This document shows positions 18,741 through 31,300 of a stretch of 64,000 bases of DNA, in pieces. The stretch spans positions 1 through 64,000 of the forward strand of contig QCBC01000002.1 in the NCBI GenBank assembly GCA_003281725.1. Reading direction: 5' to 3'. The stretch comes from Pelagibacteraceae bacterium AG-345-O09. GTDB lineage: Bacteria > Pseudomonadota > Alphaproteobacteria > Pelagibacterales > Pelagibacteraceae. The translations under genes and the position numbers were made by a program. The notes beneath the pieces were generated by a model that ran no database searches, was not told the origin of the DNA, and saw only the letters and a program-made list of their open reading frames with translations. Position 1 is the stretch's first letter. Each line of letters opens with the position of its first letter.

Positions 18741-19402
18741 GTATTTACTTTCCAATCAGTTTCGAAAGTCACATAATTTACTTGGATACATCTTCTTTCT
18801 TTAACTATTTTCTTCTTTTCCATCCCATGCCAAGTATTTGGTCCACTAGTAAACAAATATCCATAATTATGCCTATAAGGAACTGTTTTAACTTTTTCTA
18901 ATTTCTCGTTATAAAAATCTGTACCTAAGTCTTCAGATTCATTTGTATTATTTACAAAAATTAAACCAGACATTAGTTTTTCTTTAATGTCACAATGAGG
19001 CTTCAACCAAAAACCTTCTCGATCACAGATAACTTCCAACCGAACATATGAATTTGATAAATCTTTATTTATCATTTTTGAAATATTTTCATAAACCTCT
19101 TTTGATTGTAGTTCATTAATAAATTTTACTAAATGAGGAAATTGTGAGGCATTATCTTTGGTTATAAAACATCTAAATTTAATTGCCTTACCTCCAGAAG
19201 AATCTCCTTTTCTAAATTCTGCAGCACCTCCATCAATCGCTCTTGTTCCATCATAATTTAGATTTTGTTTACTCAGATCTGGAATATCAGCTTTGACAAT
19301 TTCTTCTATTGCAGCATCAGTAAGTGCATCGTAATACTCATAATGTTCAAATGGAAATTCATGTTTTTTGGATTGCTTTTGAATTGAATTAATAAAAGAC
19401 AT
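18737..19402 (-). CDS. 2OG-Fe(II) oxygenase-like protein
   Basis: 221 residues. The double-stranded beta-helix oxygenase signature is visible: HxD at His136 and Asp138 (KPHCDIK), a distal His at 192 (TWHGME) and an Arg at 203/204 ([10 protein letters not shown]) that would hold 2-oxoglutarate. Such enzymes hydroxylate proteins or small molecules using Fe(II), O2 and 2-oxoglutarate; this one's substrate cannot be told from sequence. The upstream ELM1-family gene ends on its start codon (TAATG overlap), suggesting co-translation and perhaps a shared pathway. It converges with carB, overlapping by 4 bp. Confidence 0.72.
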   Translation of the reverse strand: MSFINSIQKQSKKHEFPFEHYEYYDALTDAAIEEIVKADIPDLSKQNLNYDGTRAIDGGAAEFRKGDSSGGKAIKFRCFITKDNASQFPHLVKFINELQSKEVYENISKMINKDLSNSYVRLEVICDREGFWLKPHCDIKEKLMSGLIFVNNTNESEDLGTDFYNEKLEKVKTVPYRHNYGYLFTSGPNTWHGMEKKKIVKERRCIQVNYVTFETDWKVNT

Positions 19403-20346
19403 TAAGAATTAATTTTTTGTTTAATTATTTTTGCTACTCTATTAGTTTCATCTAGTTTTTGGTAGTTCCAATTTTCCTCTTCCTCGCCTAAATTTCTAAT
19501 TATATTTAATTCTCTAAATAATTTTCTAAATTTTTGAAGTCTTTTATCATTTTTTCTAGGTAAAATATTTGCGACATAAATAGGTTTTCCAGTTAAAGCT
19601 GCCTCTGAAATCATTGAGCTTGAGTCACAAGTTACCACTATACTTTGAGATATTGATAAAGCAGATAAATAAGCTTTTTTATCAATATTATCAATAATTG
19701 TATGATTTTCCCCAAAATATTCTTTAGCATAAACGATTGAGTTTTTTGGTGTTCTCATAGATGGGATGACAACAAGCTGAAAATCATTTTTTTTTAAGAA
19801 ATTATTTAAAAGAAAGAAAATATTTTTAATATTTTTTAAAGAATAGTCATAGTACTTAGTTGGACCACCCAAAATTAAAGTGCAAATTTTTCTTTGATCT
19901 TTTTTAATAAATAAATTTAAATAATCTTTATTCTTAACTATTTCATCATTTGTAAGATAGTGGATCGCGCCTTTCGTATTAATTACATTTAGACCTTTTA
20001 TGGAGTCATGTTCAGGAGCAATTATAAAATCAAAATTATTGAAATTTACTTTTGGATCTTGAATATGAATACTAATTACTTTTTTTTTTAAACTATTTTT
20101 AAGATGAATTGAGGGAATTACACTTTTGCGTCCACAAGAAATAATCATATCAAAATCAAATTGATTGACTTTTTTGTAAACTATTTGTGAAATCGGAGTG
20201 AATTTTGGAGGAATCATTTTCCAAAAATTATTTAGTTCAACTGTATGGTGTGTAAAATCTATAGCTAAAGCTTTTGCTAAACCCTCTACTTGACTGATCA
20301 TGCCATGCATGCCTTGAGTTAATAATATACCTTTTAATTTGTTCAT
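19402..20346 (-). CDS. ELM1/DUF1022 family protein, GT-B-like fold
   Basis: 314 residues resembling the mitochondrial fission ELM1 (DUF1022) family: an N-terminal GILLTQGMHGMISQVEGLAKAL, a central SCGRKSVIPSI and IHIQDPKVN, then LILGGPTKYY and a C-terminal VTCDSSSMISEAALTGKPIYV that resembles the nucleotide-sugar-binding half of glycosyltransferase-B enzymes. In plants ELM1 recruits a dynamin to mitochondria. Bacterial members are common in alphaproteobacteria, but I know of no established function. Glycosyl transfer to the envelope is a reasonable guess only. It is 21 bp from divergent trxB. Confidence 0.75.
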   Translation of the reverse strand: MNKLKGILLTQGMHGMISQVEGLAKALAIDFTHHTVELNNFWKMIPPKFTPISQIVYKKVNQFDFDMIISCGRKSVIPSIHLKNSLKKKVISIHIQDPKVNFNNFDFIIAPEHDSIKGLNVINTKGAIHYLTNDEIVKNKDYLNLFIKKDQRKICTLILGGPTKYYDYSLKNIKNIFFLLNNFLKKNDFQLVVIPSMRTPKNSIVYAKEYFGENHTIIDNIDKKAYLSALSISQSIVVTCDSSSMISEAALTGKPIYVANILPRKNDKRLQKFRKLFRELNIIRNLGEEEENWNYQKLDETNRVAKIIKQKINS

Positions 20347-20367
20347 TAATTACTATATAGCTTTCAT

Positions 20368-21315
20368 ATGAGTCAAAATCCAACTAAACACACAAAAGTG
20401 TTAATAATAGGATCCGGTCCAGCTGGTTACACAGCCGCAGTTTATGCAGCTCGTGCAATGTTAAACCCAATTTTGGTTTATGGATCTGAACCTGGAGGTC
20501 AATTAACAACAACTACTGATGTTGAAAATTACCCAGGGTTTGCTGATGTTATTCAAGGACCTTGGTTAATGGATCAAATGAAAGAGCAAGCAAAAGTAGT
20601 TGGTACTGAGATGATAGAGGATCATATTGGATCGGTAAATTTAAAATCGACTCCATTTGAAGCAATTGGTGATAGTGGTCAAAAATTTACTGCAGATAGT
20701 ATTATTATTTCAACTGGTGCTCAAGCAAGATGGTTAAATATAAAATCAGAGCAAGAATTTAGAGGTTTTGGAGTGTCCGCATGTGCTACATGTGATGGAT
20801 TTTTCTTTAAAGAAAAAGAAGTAGCAGTTGTTGGTGGTGGTAATGCCGCTGTAGAGGAAGCAATGTTTCTCACGAAGTTTGCTTCGAAGGTCAAATTAAT
20901 TCATAGACGTGATAGTCTGAGAGCAGAAAAAATGCTTCAAAAAAAATTAATGGAAAACAAAAAAATTGAAATTATTTGGGATACTGTAATTGAGGATGTG
21001 ATAGGTGATAAAGAACCTAAAAATGTTAAAGGTATTAAAGTAAAAAATGTAAAAACAAATAAGATTGAAGAAATCAAAGTTAATGGTTTATTTATTGCAA
21101 TTGGACATGATCCAGCAACTTCATTATTTAAAGATCAATTGAAAATGGATAATGAAGGATATTTGATTACTAAACCAGATTCTACTGAAACTAATATTCC
21201 TGGAGTTTATGCTGCAGGAGATGTGAAGGACAAAACATTTAGACAAGCTGTAACCGCTGCAGGTATGGGATGTATGGCTGCACTTGAGGCTGAAAAACAT
21301 CTTTCGCATAAGTAA
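20368..21315 (+). CDS. trxB: Thioredoxin reductase (NADPH)
   Basis: 315 residues, standard length. The N-terminal FAD Rossmann motif is GSGPAGYTAAVYAARA (about 15-30), the redox-active site CATC lies at residues 139-142, the NADPH motif is GGGNAAVEEA, and the C-terminal FAD segment is GVYAAGDVKDKTFRQAVTAAG. It keeps thioredoxin reduced in the cytoplasm. A J1-crystallin-like gene follows 1 bp after its stop if that gene starts at the GTG chosen here. Confidence 0.97.
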   Translation: MSQNPTKHTKVLIIGSGPAGYTAAVYAARAMLNPILVYGSEPGGQLTTTTDVENYPGFADVIQGPWLMDQMKEQAKVVGTEMIEDHIGSVNLKSTPFEAIGDSGQKFTADSIIISTGAQARWLNIKSEQEFRGFGVSACATCDGFFFKEKEVAVVGGGNAAVEEAMFLTKFASKVKLIHRRDSLRAEKMLQKKLMENKKIEIIWDTVIEDVIGDKEPKNVKGIKVKNVKTNKIEEIKVNGLFIAIGHDPATSLFKDQLKMDNEGYLITKPDSTETNIPGVYAAGDVKDKTFRQAVTAAGMGCMAALEAEKHLSHK

Positions 21316-21316
21316 A

Positions 21317-22264
21317 GTGAAAAATAATTTACATGTTTTTTTAGGAGCAACTGTAGCCGATGCTGCAGCTAGACCATTACATTGGGTTTATAATCAGAAA
21401 AAACTGCTAACTTATATTAAGGGAAAACAAGACTTTACCTTCCTAAAAAAAAATAAAAGTCCTTTTTACAACATTAAAACTGGCAAAGTTTCTGGTTATA
21501 ATGAAGTTGGTCAAGTGATGTTCAAAACTTTAGTTGAAGGTCATCAAAATATAGAAGAAAGATTTAAAAAAAATATTACAAAAAATTTTGGTCCAGGAAG
21601 TATTTATTGGAAAAATTTAAATTTAAGAGCAAAATACAGAAAAGTTAAAGACTGGCGAGGAATAATAAAAGGACCTTGGATCCATCAGAATATCATTGAA
21701 ACTGTAAGAAATATTAAGTGTAAAAAAAAATTCACTGGAGGTAAAAAGGTAAACGAGTCTGATGGTTATTGTGCTGCCCTTCCATATTTTTTGTATGGCT
21801 ATAATCTTAAAGATGTAAAAAAGATTATCTCTACAGTAACTGTTTCAAAAATAAGTCTCAAATATGCTTTAGCAAAATTTTATCTAATAGATTTGGCACT
21901 TAAAGGTTGCAAAGATCCTATAAACGAATTCATGAAGATATTTAAAAAAAATTCATATTTTAAAAATGTTGTTGAAGATATTAAAAAAGTTAAAAGATTA
22001 AAATCAAAAAATCACCCTCTTGTAGTTAAAAAATTGGGCATGGCTTGTAGCTATCCAGGAACATTTAATAGCTCAATTCATTCAATTATTAATTCCACAA
22101 ATTATAAAGGTGCTATTTTAAAAACTATTAAAGCTGGTGGCTGTAACTGTTCTAGAGTTAATTTTATTGGAGCTTATTTTGCTGCTTTAAAAGGATTAGG
22201 TACTATCCCAAAATCTTGGATAAAAAAAACTGATTTAGCTAAAAAAATATTAGAGCAAAAATAA
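21317..22264 (+). CDS. ADP-ribosylglycohydrolase superfamily protein, J1-crystallin-like
   Basis: About 315 residues from the GTG at 21317. An upstream TTG at 21284 would lie inside trxB and is less likely. The opening LGATVADAAARPLHWVY resembles the J1-crystallin branch of the ADP-ribosylglycohydrolase family, and a C-terminal AGGCNCSR segment (about residues 272-279) sits where the family carries a GGD-type metal-binding motif. The aspartates expected for dinuclear magnesium binding appear changed, so classical de-ADP-ribosylation is doubtful. The function is unknown. It is coupled to trxB and converges with aspC (6-bp gap). Confidence 0.65.
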   Translation: MKNNLHVFLGATVADAAARPLHWVYNQKKLLTYIKGKQDFTFLKKNKSPFYNIKTGKVSGYNEVGQVMFKTLVEGHQNIEERFKKNITKNFGPGSIYWKNLNLRAKYRKVKDWRGIIKGPWIHQNIIETVRNIKCKKKFTGGKKVNESDGYCAALPYFLYGYNLKDVKKIISTVTVSKISLKYALAKFYLIDLALKGCKDPINEFMKIFKKNSYFKNVVEDIKKVKRLKSKNHPLVVKKLGMACSYPGTFNSSIHSIINSTNYKGAILKTIKAGGCNCSRVNFIGAYFAALKGLGTIPKSWIKKTDLAKKILEQK

Positions 22265-22270
22265 AATTGC

Positions 22271-25649
<3,379 letters not shown>

Positions 25650-25668
<19 letters not shown>

Positions 25669-26405
25669 TTATTACTGGAGGAGCAACCAGAATAGGTGCT
25701 GCGATAGCAAAAAAATTATCAGGACCAAAGATTGAAATTGTAATTCACTATAACAAATCAAAATCAAAGGCAGAAAAGCTTAAAGAAGAGTTAAAAAAGA
25801 ATGGTACTATTGTTTATTTAGTAAAAGCAGATCTAGGTAGCGAAAATGATGTAGATAAAATTATCAAATTTTCAAAATTCAAATTAAAATATTTTGACTG
25901 TTTAATTAATAATGCCTCCTTATTTGAAAACGATAAATTAGAAAATTTTTCAGTTAAGGGTTGGAATCTTCATTTAAATGCAAATCTTAAAGCACCTGCA
26001 TTGCTATCTAAGGGTTTTGCAAAAAATACCAGAGGAAAAAATAATAATATAATTAACATTATTGATCAAAGAGTCTTCAAATTAACACCTTACTTTTTCT
26101 CATATACATTAAGTAAAACAGGTCTTTATACTCTCACTAAAACTAGTGCGATGAGCTTAGCTCCAAAGATACGTGTCAACGGCATAGCTCCAGGTCCAAC
26201 AATTAAAAACAAAAGACAAACCCAAAAACACTTCAAAAAACAGTACTTTGCTACACCATTAAAACAGCAAGTTGATGTTAACGAGATCTGTAGTGCTGTT
26301 GACTTTTTTATTAAAAACAGCTCTATTACAGGTCAAGTTTTAGCCATTGATAGTGGTCAAAGTTTAAACTGGCAAACACCAGACATTATGGGAAATAAAG
26401 AATGA
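25650..26405 (+). CDS. SDR family pteridine reductase-like protein (FolM/PTR1 type)
   Basis: 251 residues, a short-chain dehydrogenase. The cofactor loop is TGGATRIG with Arg14, as in NADPH-preferring PTR1 enzymes. At the usual catalytic serine position there is Asp139 (NIIDQRV), followed by the Tyr152-x3-Lys156 pair (SYTLSK). Asp in place of Ser is a hallmark of pteridine reductases such as PTR1 and FolM. Overlap with the following folB (4 bp) makes a role in reducing dihydropterins or dihydrofolate likely, though this is inferred. It overlaps uvrB by 19 bp. Confidence 0.78.
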
Positions 26406-26815
26406 AAAAAAATAATCTTAAGATAGTAAAAATAGACAAATCAAAAAATTTATTTAATTACGAAAAAAAAATTTTAATTAATGAGCTTATTTTAAATCTT
26501 AAACTTGGATATTATGACTTCGAAAAGGAAAAATCCCAAAAAGTTAAATTTAGTCTTGAAATTGATTATGAGGATAAAAAACCAACAAATGATAAAGATA
26601 TAAAGTCTATAGTAAACTATGGAACAATCGTTGGACTAATAACGAAACTAGTTAAAAAGAAACATTATAATTTCTTAGAGTCCCTTGCAGAGGCAGTTTT
26701 TGATGAATTATTTAAAGACAAAAGGATTGGTAAAATATTGTTAAAAATTGAGAAATTAGAAATTTTAAAAGACTGTTCATCAGTTGGTATTCAAATTACC
26801 AAAAAAAAGTCATGA
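26402..26815 (+). CDS. folB: Dihydroneopterin aldolase-like protein
   Basis: 137 residues. After a 25-residue lead it shows the FolB/FolX (T-fold) pattern: [21 protein letters not shown], then the [12 protein letters not shown] segment and [17 protein letters not shown] with the conserved catalytic-region Glu, and a C-terminal SVGIQITKK. FolB cleaves dihydroneopterin to hydroxymethyl-dihydropterin in folate synthesis and can epimerise it to monapterin. It overlaps the SDR by 4 bp and uvrC by 4 bp. Divergence leaves some doubt between aldolase and epimerase activity. Confidence 0.8.
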   Translation: MKKNNLKIVKIDKSKNLFNYEKKILINELILNLKLGYYDFEKEKSQKVKFSLEIDYEDKKPTNDKDIKSIVNYGTIVGLITKLVKKKHYNFLESLAEAVFDELFKDKRIGKILLKIEKLEILKDCSSVGIQITKKKS

Positions 26816-28647
26816 TTATTTCTGATATCGGGAAAGAAGTAATTAAAAAAGAGCTCACACTTATTCCTAAGCTCCCTGGGGTATACAGGATGCTTAATGA
26901 AAAAGGAGATATTCTCTACGTCGGCAAAGCAAAAAATTTACCAAATAGACTTAAAAGTTATATAGCTGAAAAGAATCATATTATTAGAACAGAGAGAATG
27001 TTATCTCAAACCAGGAAACTCGAGATAACAACTACTTCAAATGAAAGTGAGGCATTACTTCTTGAAGCAAACTTAATTAAAAAACATAAACCTAAGTTTA
27101 ACATTCTATTAAGAGACGACAAATCTTTTCCGTTTATTTTTATTAGTAATAAAGACAAATGGCCACAAATTAAAAGACACCGTGGAAAGAAAACAGGTGA
27201 AGGTTTTTATTTTGGTCCTTTTGCATCAGCAGGATCAGCCAATTGGACAATTAAAATGATACAGAAGATTTTTCACTTAAGAGTTTGTGATGATACAGTT
27301 TTCAAAAATAGAGAACGTCCTTGTATTTTATATCAAATTAAAAGATGCTCTGGACCTTGTGTCGGGTATATAGAGAAAGAGGAGTATAAAAAAACAGTAA
27401 ATGATGCAATAGAATTTGTATCTGGGAAATCAAGGAAGATACAAAAAAGTCTTTCTGACCAGATGGAAAAAGCTAGTGAGGATTTAGACTTTGAAAAGGC
27501 AACAATTTTAAGAGATAGGATTAAATCTTTAAATATTATTCAATCTTCACAAAGAATTAATGAAGCTAATTTGATCGAAGCTGATGTAATCGCAGGATAT
27601 AAAGAGTCTGGCAAAACTTGTATTCAAGTTTTTTTTTATAGATCAAAACAGAATTGGGGCAATCAAGCTTTTTTTCCTAAACATGATCCAGATGAAAAAT
27701 TATGTAATATATTAAATTCATTTGTCTCTCAATTTTATGAAAACAAGAGTGTACCATCATCAATAATTTTATCTGAGGATATTAAAGAAAAAATTTTAAT
27801 AGAAAAAACTCTTTCTCAAAAAGAAAGTAAACAAATTAATATCTCTGTTGCAAAAAAAGGATCAAAATTAAAAGTAATTAATCAAGCAATAAAAAACGCC
27901 AAAGACAGTTTAAATCGAAAACTTTATGAAAGTCAGAATAATCGAGAACTATTTGATGCTGTTGTAAGTAAGTTTAATTTAGAAACAAACATTAACCTAA
28001 TTGAGGTTTATGATAACAGTCATATTCAAGGAACCAACAGTGTTGGGGCTTTAATTGCTTACGGAGATGAGGGATTTATAAAAAAAAGATACAGAAAATT
28101 TAATATAAAAAATAAAAAAAATGAACAAGATGATTATGGAATGATGCGAGAGGTATTGAATAGAAGATTCAAAAGGGCTGTCCAAGAAAAAGATAACTAC
28201 TTATCTTTTCCAGATTTGGTTGTTGTAGATGGTGGAAAAGGACAGTATTCTGTAGCAAGAGAGACTTTAAATGAATTAGGACTACATGATATACCTATCA
28301 TTGCGATAGCAAAAGGTAAATTTAGGAATAGTGGTAATGAAACCTTTTTTTATAGTGGAAAAGAATTTAAATTTACCAAAAATGATCCTACCCTTTTCTT
28401 TCTTCAGCGAATTCGAGATGAGTCACATCGTTTTGCAATAAGCGCTCATAGAGCTAAAAGAAAAAAAGGAATTAGCAAATCTTTACTTGATCAAATAGAG
28501 GGTATTGGCTCTATTAGAAAAAGAGCTCTATTGAACCATTTTGGCTCTGCAAGGGCAGTAGAATCTGCAAGTCTTGATGAAATAAAATCAGTTGAAGGTG
28601 TTGAGGTAAAAGTTGCAAAAAAGATATATAACTTTTTTCATGAATAA
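26812..28647 (+). CDS. uvrC: Excinuclease ABC subunit C
   Basis: 611 residues. N-terminal GIY-YIG nuclease ([18 protein letters not shown], about 24-41), a UVR domain (about 210-240) that meets UvrB, the RNase H-like second nuclease core with [10 protein letters not shown] and VVVDGGKGQ, and C-terminal helix-hairpin-helix repeats ([18 protein letters not shown]). It cuts DNA on both sides of the lesion. In the same tight run as uvrB, with the two pterin genes between them and pgsA 8 bp downstream. Confidence 0.97.
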   Translation: MIISDIGKEVIKKELTLIPKLPGVYRMLNEKGDILYVGKAKNLPNRLKSYIAEKNHIIRTERMLSQTRKLEITTTSNESEALLLEANLIKKHKPKFNILLRDDKSFPFIFISNKDKWPQIKRHRGKKTGEGFYFGPFASAGSANWTIKMIQKIFHLRVCDDTVFKNRERPCILYQIKRCSGPCVGYIEKEEYKKTVNDAIEFVSGKSRKIQKSLSDQMEKASEDLDFEKATILRDRIKSLNIIQSSQRINEANLIEADVIAGYKESGKTCIQVFFYRSKQNWGNQAFFPKHDPDEKLCNILNSFVSQFYENKSVPSSIILSEDIKEKILIEKTLSQKESKQINISVAKKGSKLKVINQAIKNAKDSLNRKLYESQNNRELFDAVVSKFNLETNINLIEVYDNSHIQGTNSVGALIAYGDEGFIKKRYRKFNIKNKKNEQDDYGMMREVLNRRFKRAVQEKDNYLSFPDLVVVDGGKGQYSVARETLNELGLHDIPIIAIAKGKFRNSGNETFFYSGKEFKFTKNDPTLFFLQRIRDESHRFAISAHRAKRKKGISKSLLDQIEGIGSIRKRALLNHFGSARAVESASLDEIKSVEGVEVKVAKKIYNFFHE

Positions 28648-28655
28648 AAATTTTT

Positions 28656-29240
28656 ATGCTTAGAAAAATACCAAATATATTAACTATAGGTCGTATATTA
28701 ATAGTCCCGTTTTTTGTATTAGCATTTTATTTGCCAGGTTTTTACGGAGATTTAACAGCATTAATTCTTTTTATTGTTGCTTCATTTACTGATTTTTTAG
28801 ATGGAATGTTGGCAAGATTACTTGGTCAAGAATCTAAATTAGGTGAATTGTTAGATCCAATCGCAGATAAAATTATTGTAGCAACAGCTTTAATTCTTTT
28901 AGTAATGGATGGAACAATACGTCATTATGAAGTCATAGCAGCAATAATAATTTTAACACGTGAAATTTTGATATCAGGTTTAAGAGAGTTTTTAGCAAAA
29001 GGAAAAATTAAACTTCCTGTCTCAAGTCTTGCAAAATTAAAAACTGTTTTACAAATGGTTTCAATTTCACTTTTACTTTCTGGAGAAACTGGAAATAAAA
29101 TTATTAATTTTCAAGATTATAACGCACAAACAATTGGTATAATTCTTTTATGGCTTTCAGCGGCTTTAACTCTTTTTACTGGATACGATTATATGCGTAA
29201 AGGAATAGACCATGCAATATCAGAAGATAACAAAGATTAG
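28656..29240 (+). CDS. pgsA: CDP-diacylglycerol-glycerol-3-phosphate 3-phosphatidyltransferase
   Basis: 194 residues, mostly hydrophobic, with several membrane helices. The CDP-alcohol phosphotransferase motif DGx2ARx8Gx3Dx3D is complete (DGMLARLLGQESKLGELLDPIAD, quoted residues about 47-69; DG and both Asp of the final pair present). It makes phosphatidylglycerophosphate in the inner membrane, the first step to phosphatidylglycerol. The uvrC-pgsA linkage is conserved in many proteobacteria. Its TAG stop overlaps the stop of convergent ilvE by 4 bp. Confidence 0.95.
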   Translation: MLRKIPNILTIGRILIVPFFVLAFYLPGFYGDLTALILFIVASFTDFLDGMLARLLGQESKLGELLDPIADKIIVATALILLVMDGTIRHYEVIAAIIILTREILISGLREFLAKGKIKLPVSSLAKLKTVLQMVSISLLLSGETGNKIINFQDYNAQTIGIILLWLSAALTLFTGYDYMRKGIDHAISEDNKD

Positions 29241-30121
29241 GCAGCCGTTTTTTTCTTTTTAACAACAGATTGATAACTTTCATTTAAATCTATTATCAAA
29301 TCACAAACTTTAAATTGATTTTCAGCTATACATGATACAGGTGTTACTTCTGCAGCAGTTCCTGTTAAAAAACACCCAACAAAATTTTTAAGCTCTTCAG
29401 GTTTAATTTTTCTTTCATGAACTTTAATATTTTTTGATTTTGCAATTTCAATTACAGTTCTTCTAGTAATACCATCTAAAAATGAATCTGGAATTGGTGT
29501 ATGTAATTCTCCATTTTTGTCCTTAAAAAAAACATTTGCGCCAGTTGCTTCCGCAACATTCCCTTCGTGATCTAACATTAGTGAGTCTGTAAAACCTTGT
29601 TTTTCAGCTTCATGTTTAGAGAGTGTACAAATCATATAGAGACCAGATGCTTTAGTATCCCAAGGAATTGTATTGGGCGCTGGTCTTCTCCAGCTAGATA
29701 TATTTAATTTTATTCCTTCAATTTTAAGTTTGGGATCAAAGTAAGATCCCCATTCCCAAGTTGCTATAGCTACATGGATTTTAGTTTGTTGTGCAGAGAT
29801 AGCCATCATTTCACTTCCTCTCCAAGCTACAGGTCTCACATAGCCATTTTCTACTTTTTGAGTTGTGATTATTTTTTTTGATGCCATATTAATTTCATTT
29901 TCACTATACGGAATTTCAAATCCCATTCTTTTTGCAGAGTAAAAAAGTCTTGACGTATGTTCTTCTAGTTTAAAAATAGATCCATCATATACTCGCTCAC
30001 CTTCAAAAACACAGCTAGCATAATGTAATCCATGGCTCAAAACATGCACTTTAACATCTGACCAATCCACCAATTCGCCATTGTACCATATTTTGCCGGA
30101 TCTTTTATCGTAAGGTATCAT
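29237..30121 (-). CDS. ilvE: Branched-chain amino acid aminotransferase
   Basis: 294 residues, fold type IV PLP enzyme. The N-terminal IWYNGELVDWSDVKVHVLSHGLHY and CVFEGERVY are typical of IlvE. The PLP lysine is in DTKASGLYM (Lys about 155), and the cofactor-phosphate loop lies in the FLTGTAAEVTPV segment near the C-terminus. It carries out the last step of Leu, Ile and Val synthesis. It is preceded by a good promoter at 30149-30177 and is divergent from a marR-ompR-envZ set. Confidence 0.95.
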   Translation of the reverse strand: MIPYDKRSGKIWYNGELVDWSDVKVHVLSHGLHYASCVFEGERVYDGSIFKLEEHTSRLFYSAKRMGFEIPYSENEINMASKKIITTQKVENGYVRPVAWRGSEMMAISAQQTKIHVAIATWEWGSYFDPKLKIEGIKLNISSWRRPAPNTIPWDTKASGLYMICTLSKHEAEKQGFTDSLMLDHEGNVAEATGANVFFKDKNGELHTPIPDSFLDGITRRTVIEIAKSKNIKVHERKIKPEELKNFVGCFLTGTAAEVTPVSCIAENQFKVCDLIIDLNESYQSVVKKKKTAA

Positions 30122-30148
30122 TTTATGAAATTTAAAAATTCTTACTGA

Positions 30149-30177
30149 AAAATATCTTTGTATCTATAATATGTCAA
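30149..30177 (-). promoter_or_regulatory. Sigma70-type promoter of ilvE
   Basis: On the minus strand a perfect -35 TTGACA (30177-30172) is followed after 17 bp by TATTTT (30154-30149). The start would be near 30142, about 20 nt before the ilvE ATG. A plus-strand TATAAT (30165-30170), a possible -10 for the divergent marR gene, lies inside this element, so the two promoters may interfere. Confidence 0.55.
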
Positions 30178-30192
30178 TATAACTTACCAATA

Positions 30193-30630
30193 ATGAAACA
30201 ACTTTTATATCTAAAAGATGATCAATTAAAAGAGCTAATCGAAAAGCTATTTATAAGTTATAGAGAAACTTTTTCGGACTCTAAAAAAATTCTGAATAAA
30301 TACAAAATTGGTTTAGCTCACCAAAAAGTAATACATTTGCTGTCTATGTATAAGGGTATTTCTATCTCTGAATTGCTTAGGAGGCTAAAAGTAACCAAAC
30401 AAAGTCTAAATAGAGTTCTTAAAGATTTAATTAAATTAGAAATTATTTTTTTTAAAAAGGATGATCAAGATACAAGAATAAAGCATATATTTTTAAATGA
30501 AAAAGGTGAGAGAGTATTTACTGAAATTTTTGAAGTACAAAAAAAAAGGATACACGGTGCACTTTTGAATTCAAGTTCTGAAGAAGTGGTTAATTTTGAT
30601 AAAGTTTTAAAAAAAATAATTAATGGATAA
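30193..30630 (+). CDS. MarR family transcriptional regulator (PetP-like position)
   Basis: 145 residues with a winged helix-turn-helix: LAHQKVIHLLSMYKGISISELLRRLKVTKQSLNRVLKDL (helices about 43-80; only partly quoted here) and a wing containing KKDDQDTRIKHIFL. The DQDTRIK wing is typical of MarR proteins. Directly upstream of an OmpR-type regulator it matches the petP-petR order of other alphaproteobacteria, but its ligand and targets are not known. It overlaps the response regulator by 8 bp, so the set is probably one transcript. Confidence 0.82.
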   Translation: MKQLLYLKDDQLKELIEKLFISYRETFSDSKKILNKYKIGLAHQKVIHLLSMYKGISISELLRRLKVTKQSLNRVLKDLIKLEIIFFKKDDQDTRIKHIFLNEKGERVFTEIFEVQKKRIHGALLNSSSEEVVNFDKVLKKIING

Positions 30631-31300
30631 TTTTATAGCTCATATATTAGTTGTTGATGATGATGATGGTATTAGATCCTTGGTAAAAAAATATTTGAAT
30701 GAAAATAATTATCTTGTTTCAACTGCTAATAGTGCTGAGGATGCAAAAGAAAAAATAAATATTATAAAATTTGATTTAATAATATTAGATATCATGATGC
30801 CAGGAAAAAGTGGACTAGAGTTCATTCAAGAAAATCAAAAAAAACTTAAAACACCTGTCATATTATTGACTGCTAAAGGCCAGGCTAGTGAGAGAATAGA
30901 AGGTTTAGAAGTTGGTGCAGATGATTATCTTCCAAAACCTTTTGAACCAAAAGAGCTTATTTTAAGAATTCAAAATATTATTACAAAAACTAAAATAACT
31001 GACCCAAAAAGAATTATTGAATTTGAAAATATTAAAATTGATTTAAACAAACAATTAATTTTTAAAAAAAATGTTGAATTTAAAATTAATAATACAGAAA
31101 AAAAAATTTTAGAAAATATGATTAATAGCCCTGGGAAAACATTTTCACGAGATGATATTGGATCATTAATTGATTTAGATAAAGAAAGATCTATCGATGT
31201 AATTATCACTAGATTAAGAAAGAAAATAGAACTTGATCCAAAAAATCCAAAATTTCTGCAAACTATTAGAGGAGCTGGATATGTTTTATGGATTGAGTAA
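30623..31300 (+). CDS. ompR: OmpR family response regulator
   Basis: 225 residues. Receiver domain with acidic pocket DDDD (12-15), phospho-acceptor Asp56 (LDIMMPGKSG) and conserved Lys in PKPFEPKEL. The C-terminal winged helix (about 130-222) includes RSIDVIITRLRKKIE and TIRGAGYVLW. It would be phosphorylated by the kinase encoded directly after it. It matches the OmpR/PetR proteins of alphaproteobacteria. In E. coli OmpR answers osmotic change; the signal here is unknown. It overlaps the marR gene by 8 bp and envZ by 20 bp. Confidence 0.9.
   Translation: MDNFIAHILVVDDDDGIRSLVKKYLNENNYLVSTANSAEDAKEKINIIKFDLIILDIMMPGKSGLEFIQENQKKLKTPVILLTAKGQASERIEGLEVGADDYLPKPFEPKELILRIQNIITKTKITDPKRIIEFENIKIDLNKQLIFKKNVEFKINNTEKKILENMINSPGKTFSRDDIGSLIDLDKERSIDVIITRLRKKIELDPKNPKFLQTIRGAGYVLWIE

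Noticed and set aside
21284..21316. Longer N-terminus (TTG start) for the J1-crystallin-like gene
   Set aside because: It falls within the conserved C-terminus of trxB; GTG 21317 gives the family's usual N-terminus.
31233..31280. Extra 16 residues before the EnvZ start
   Set aside because: They overlap ompR further and lack a Shine-Dalgarno sequence, while ATG 31281 has AGGAG upstream.
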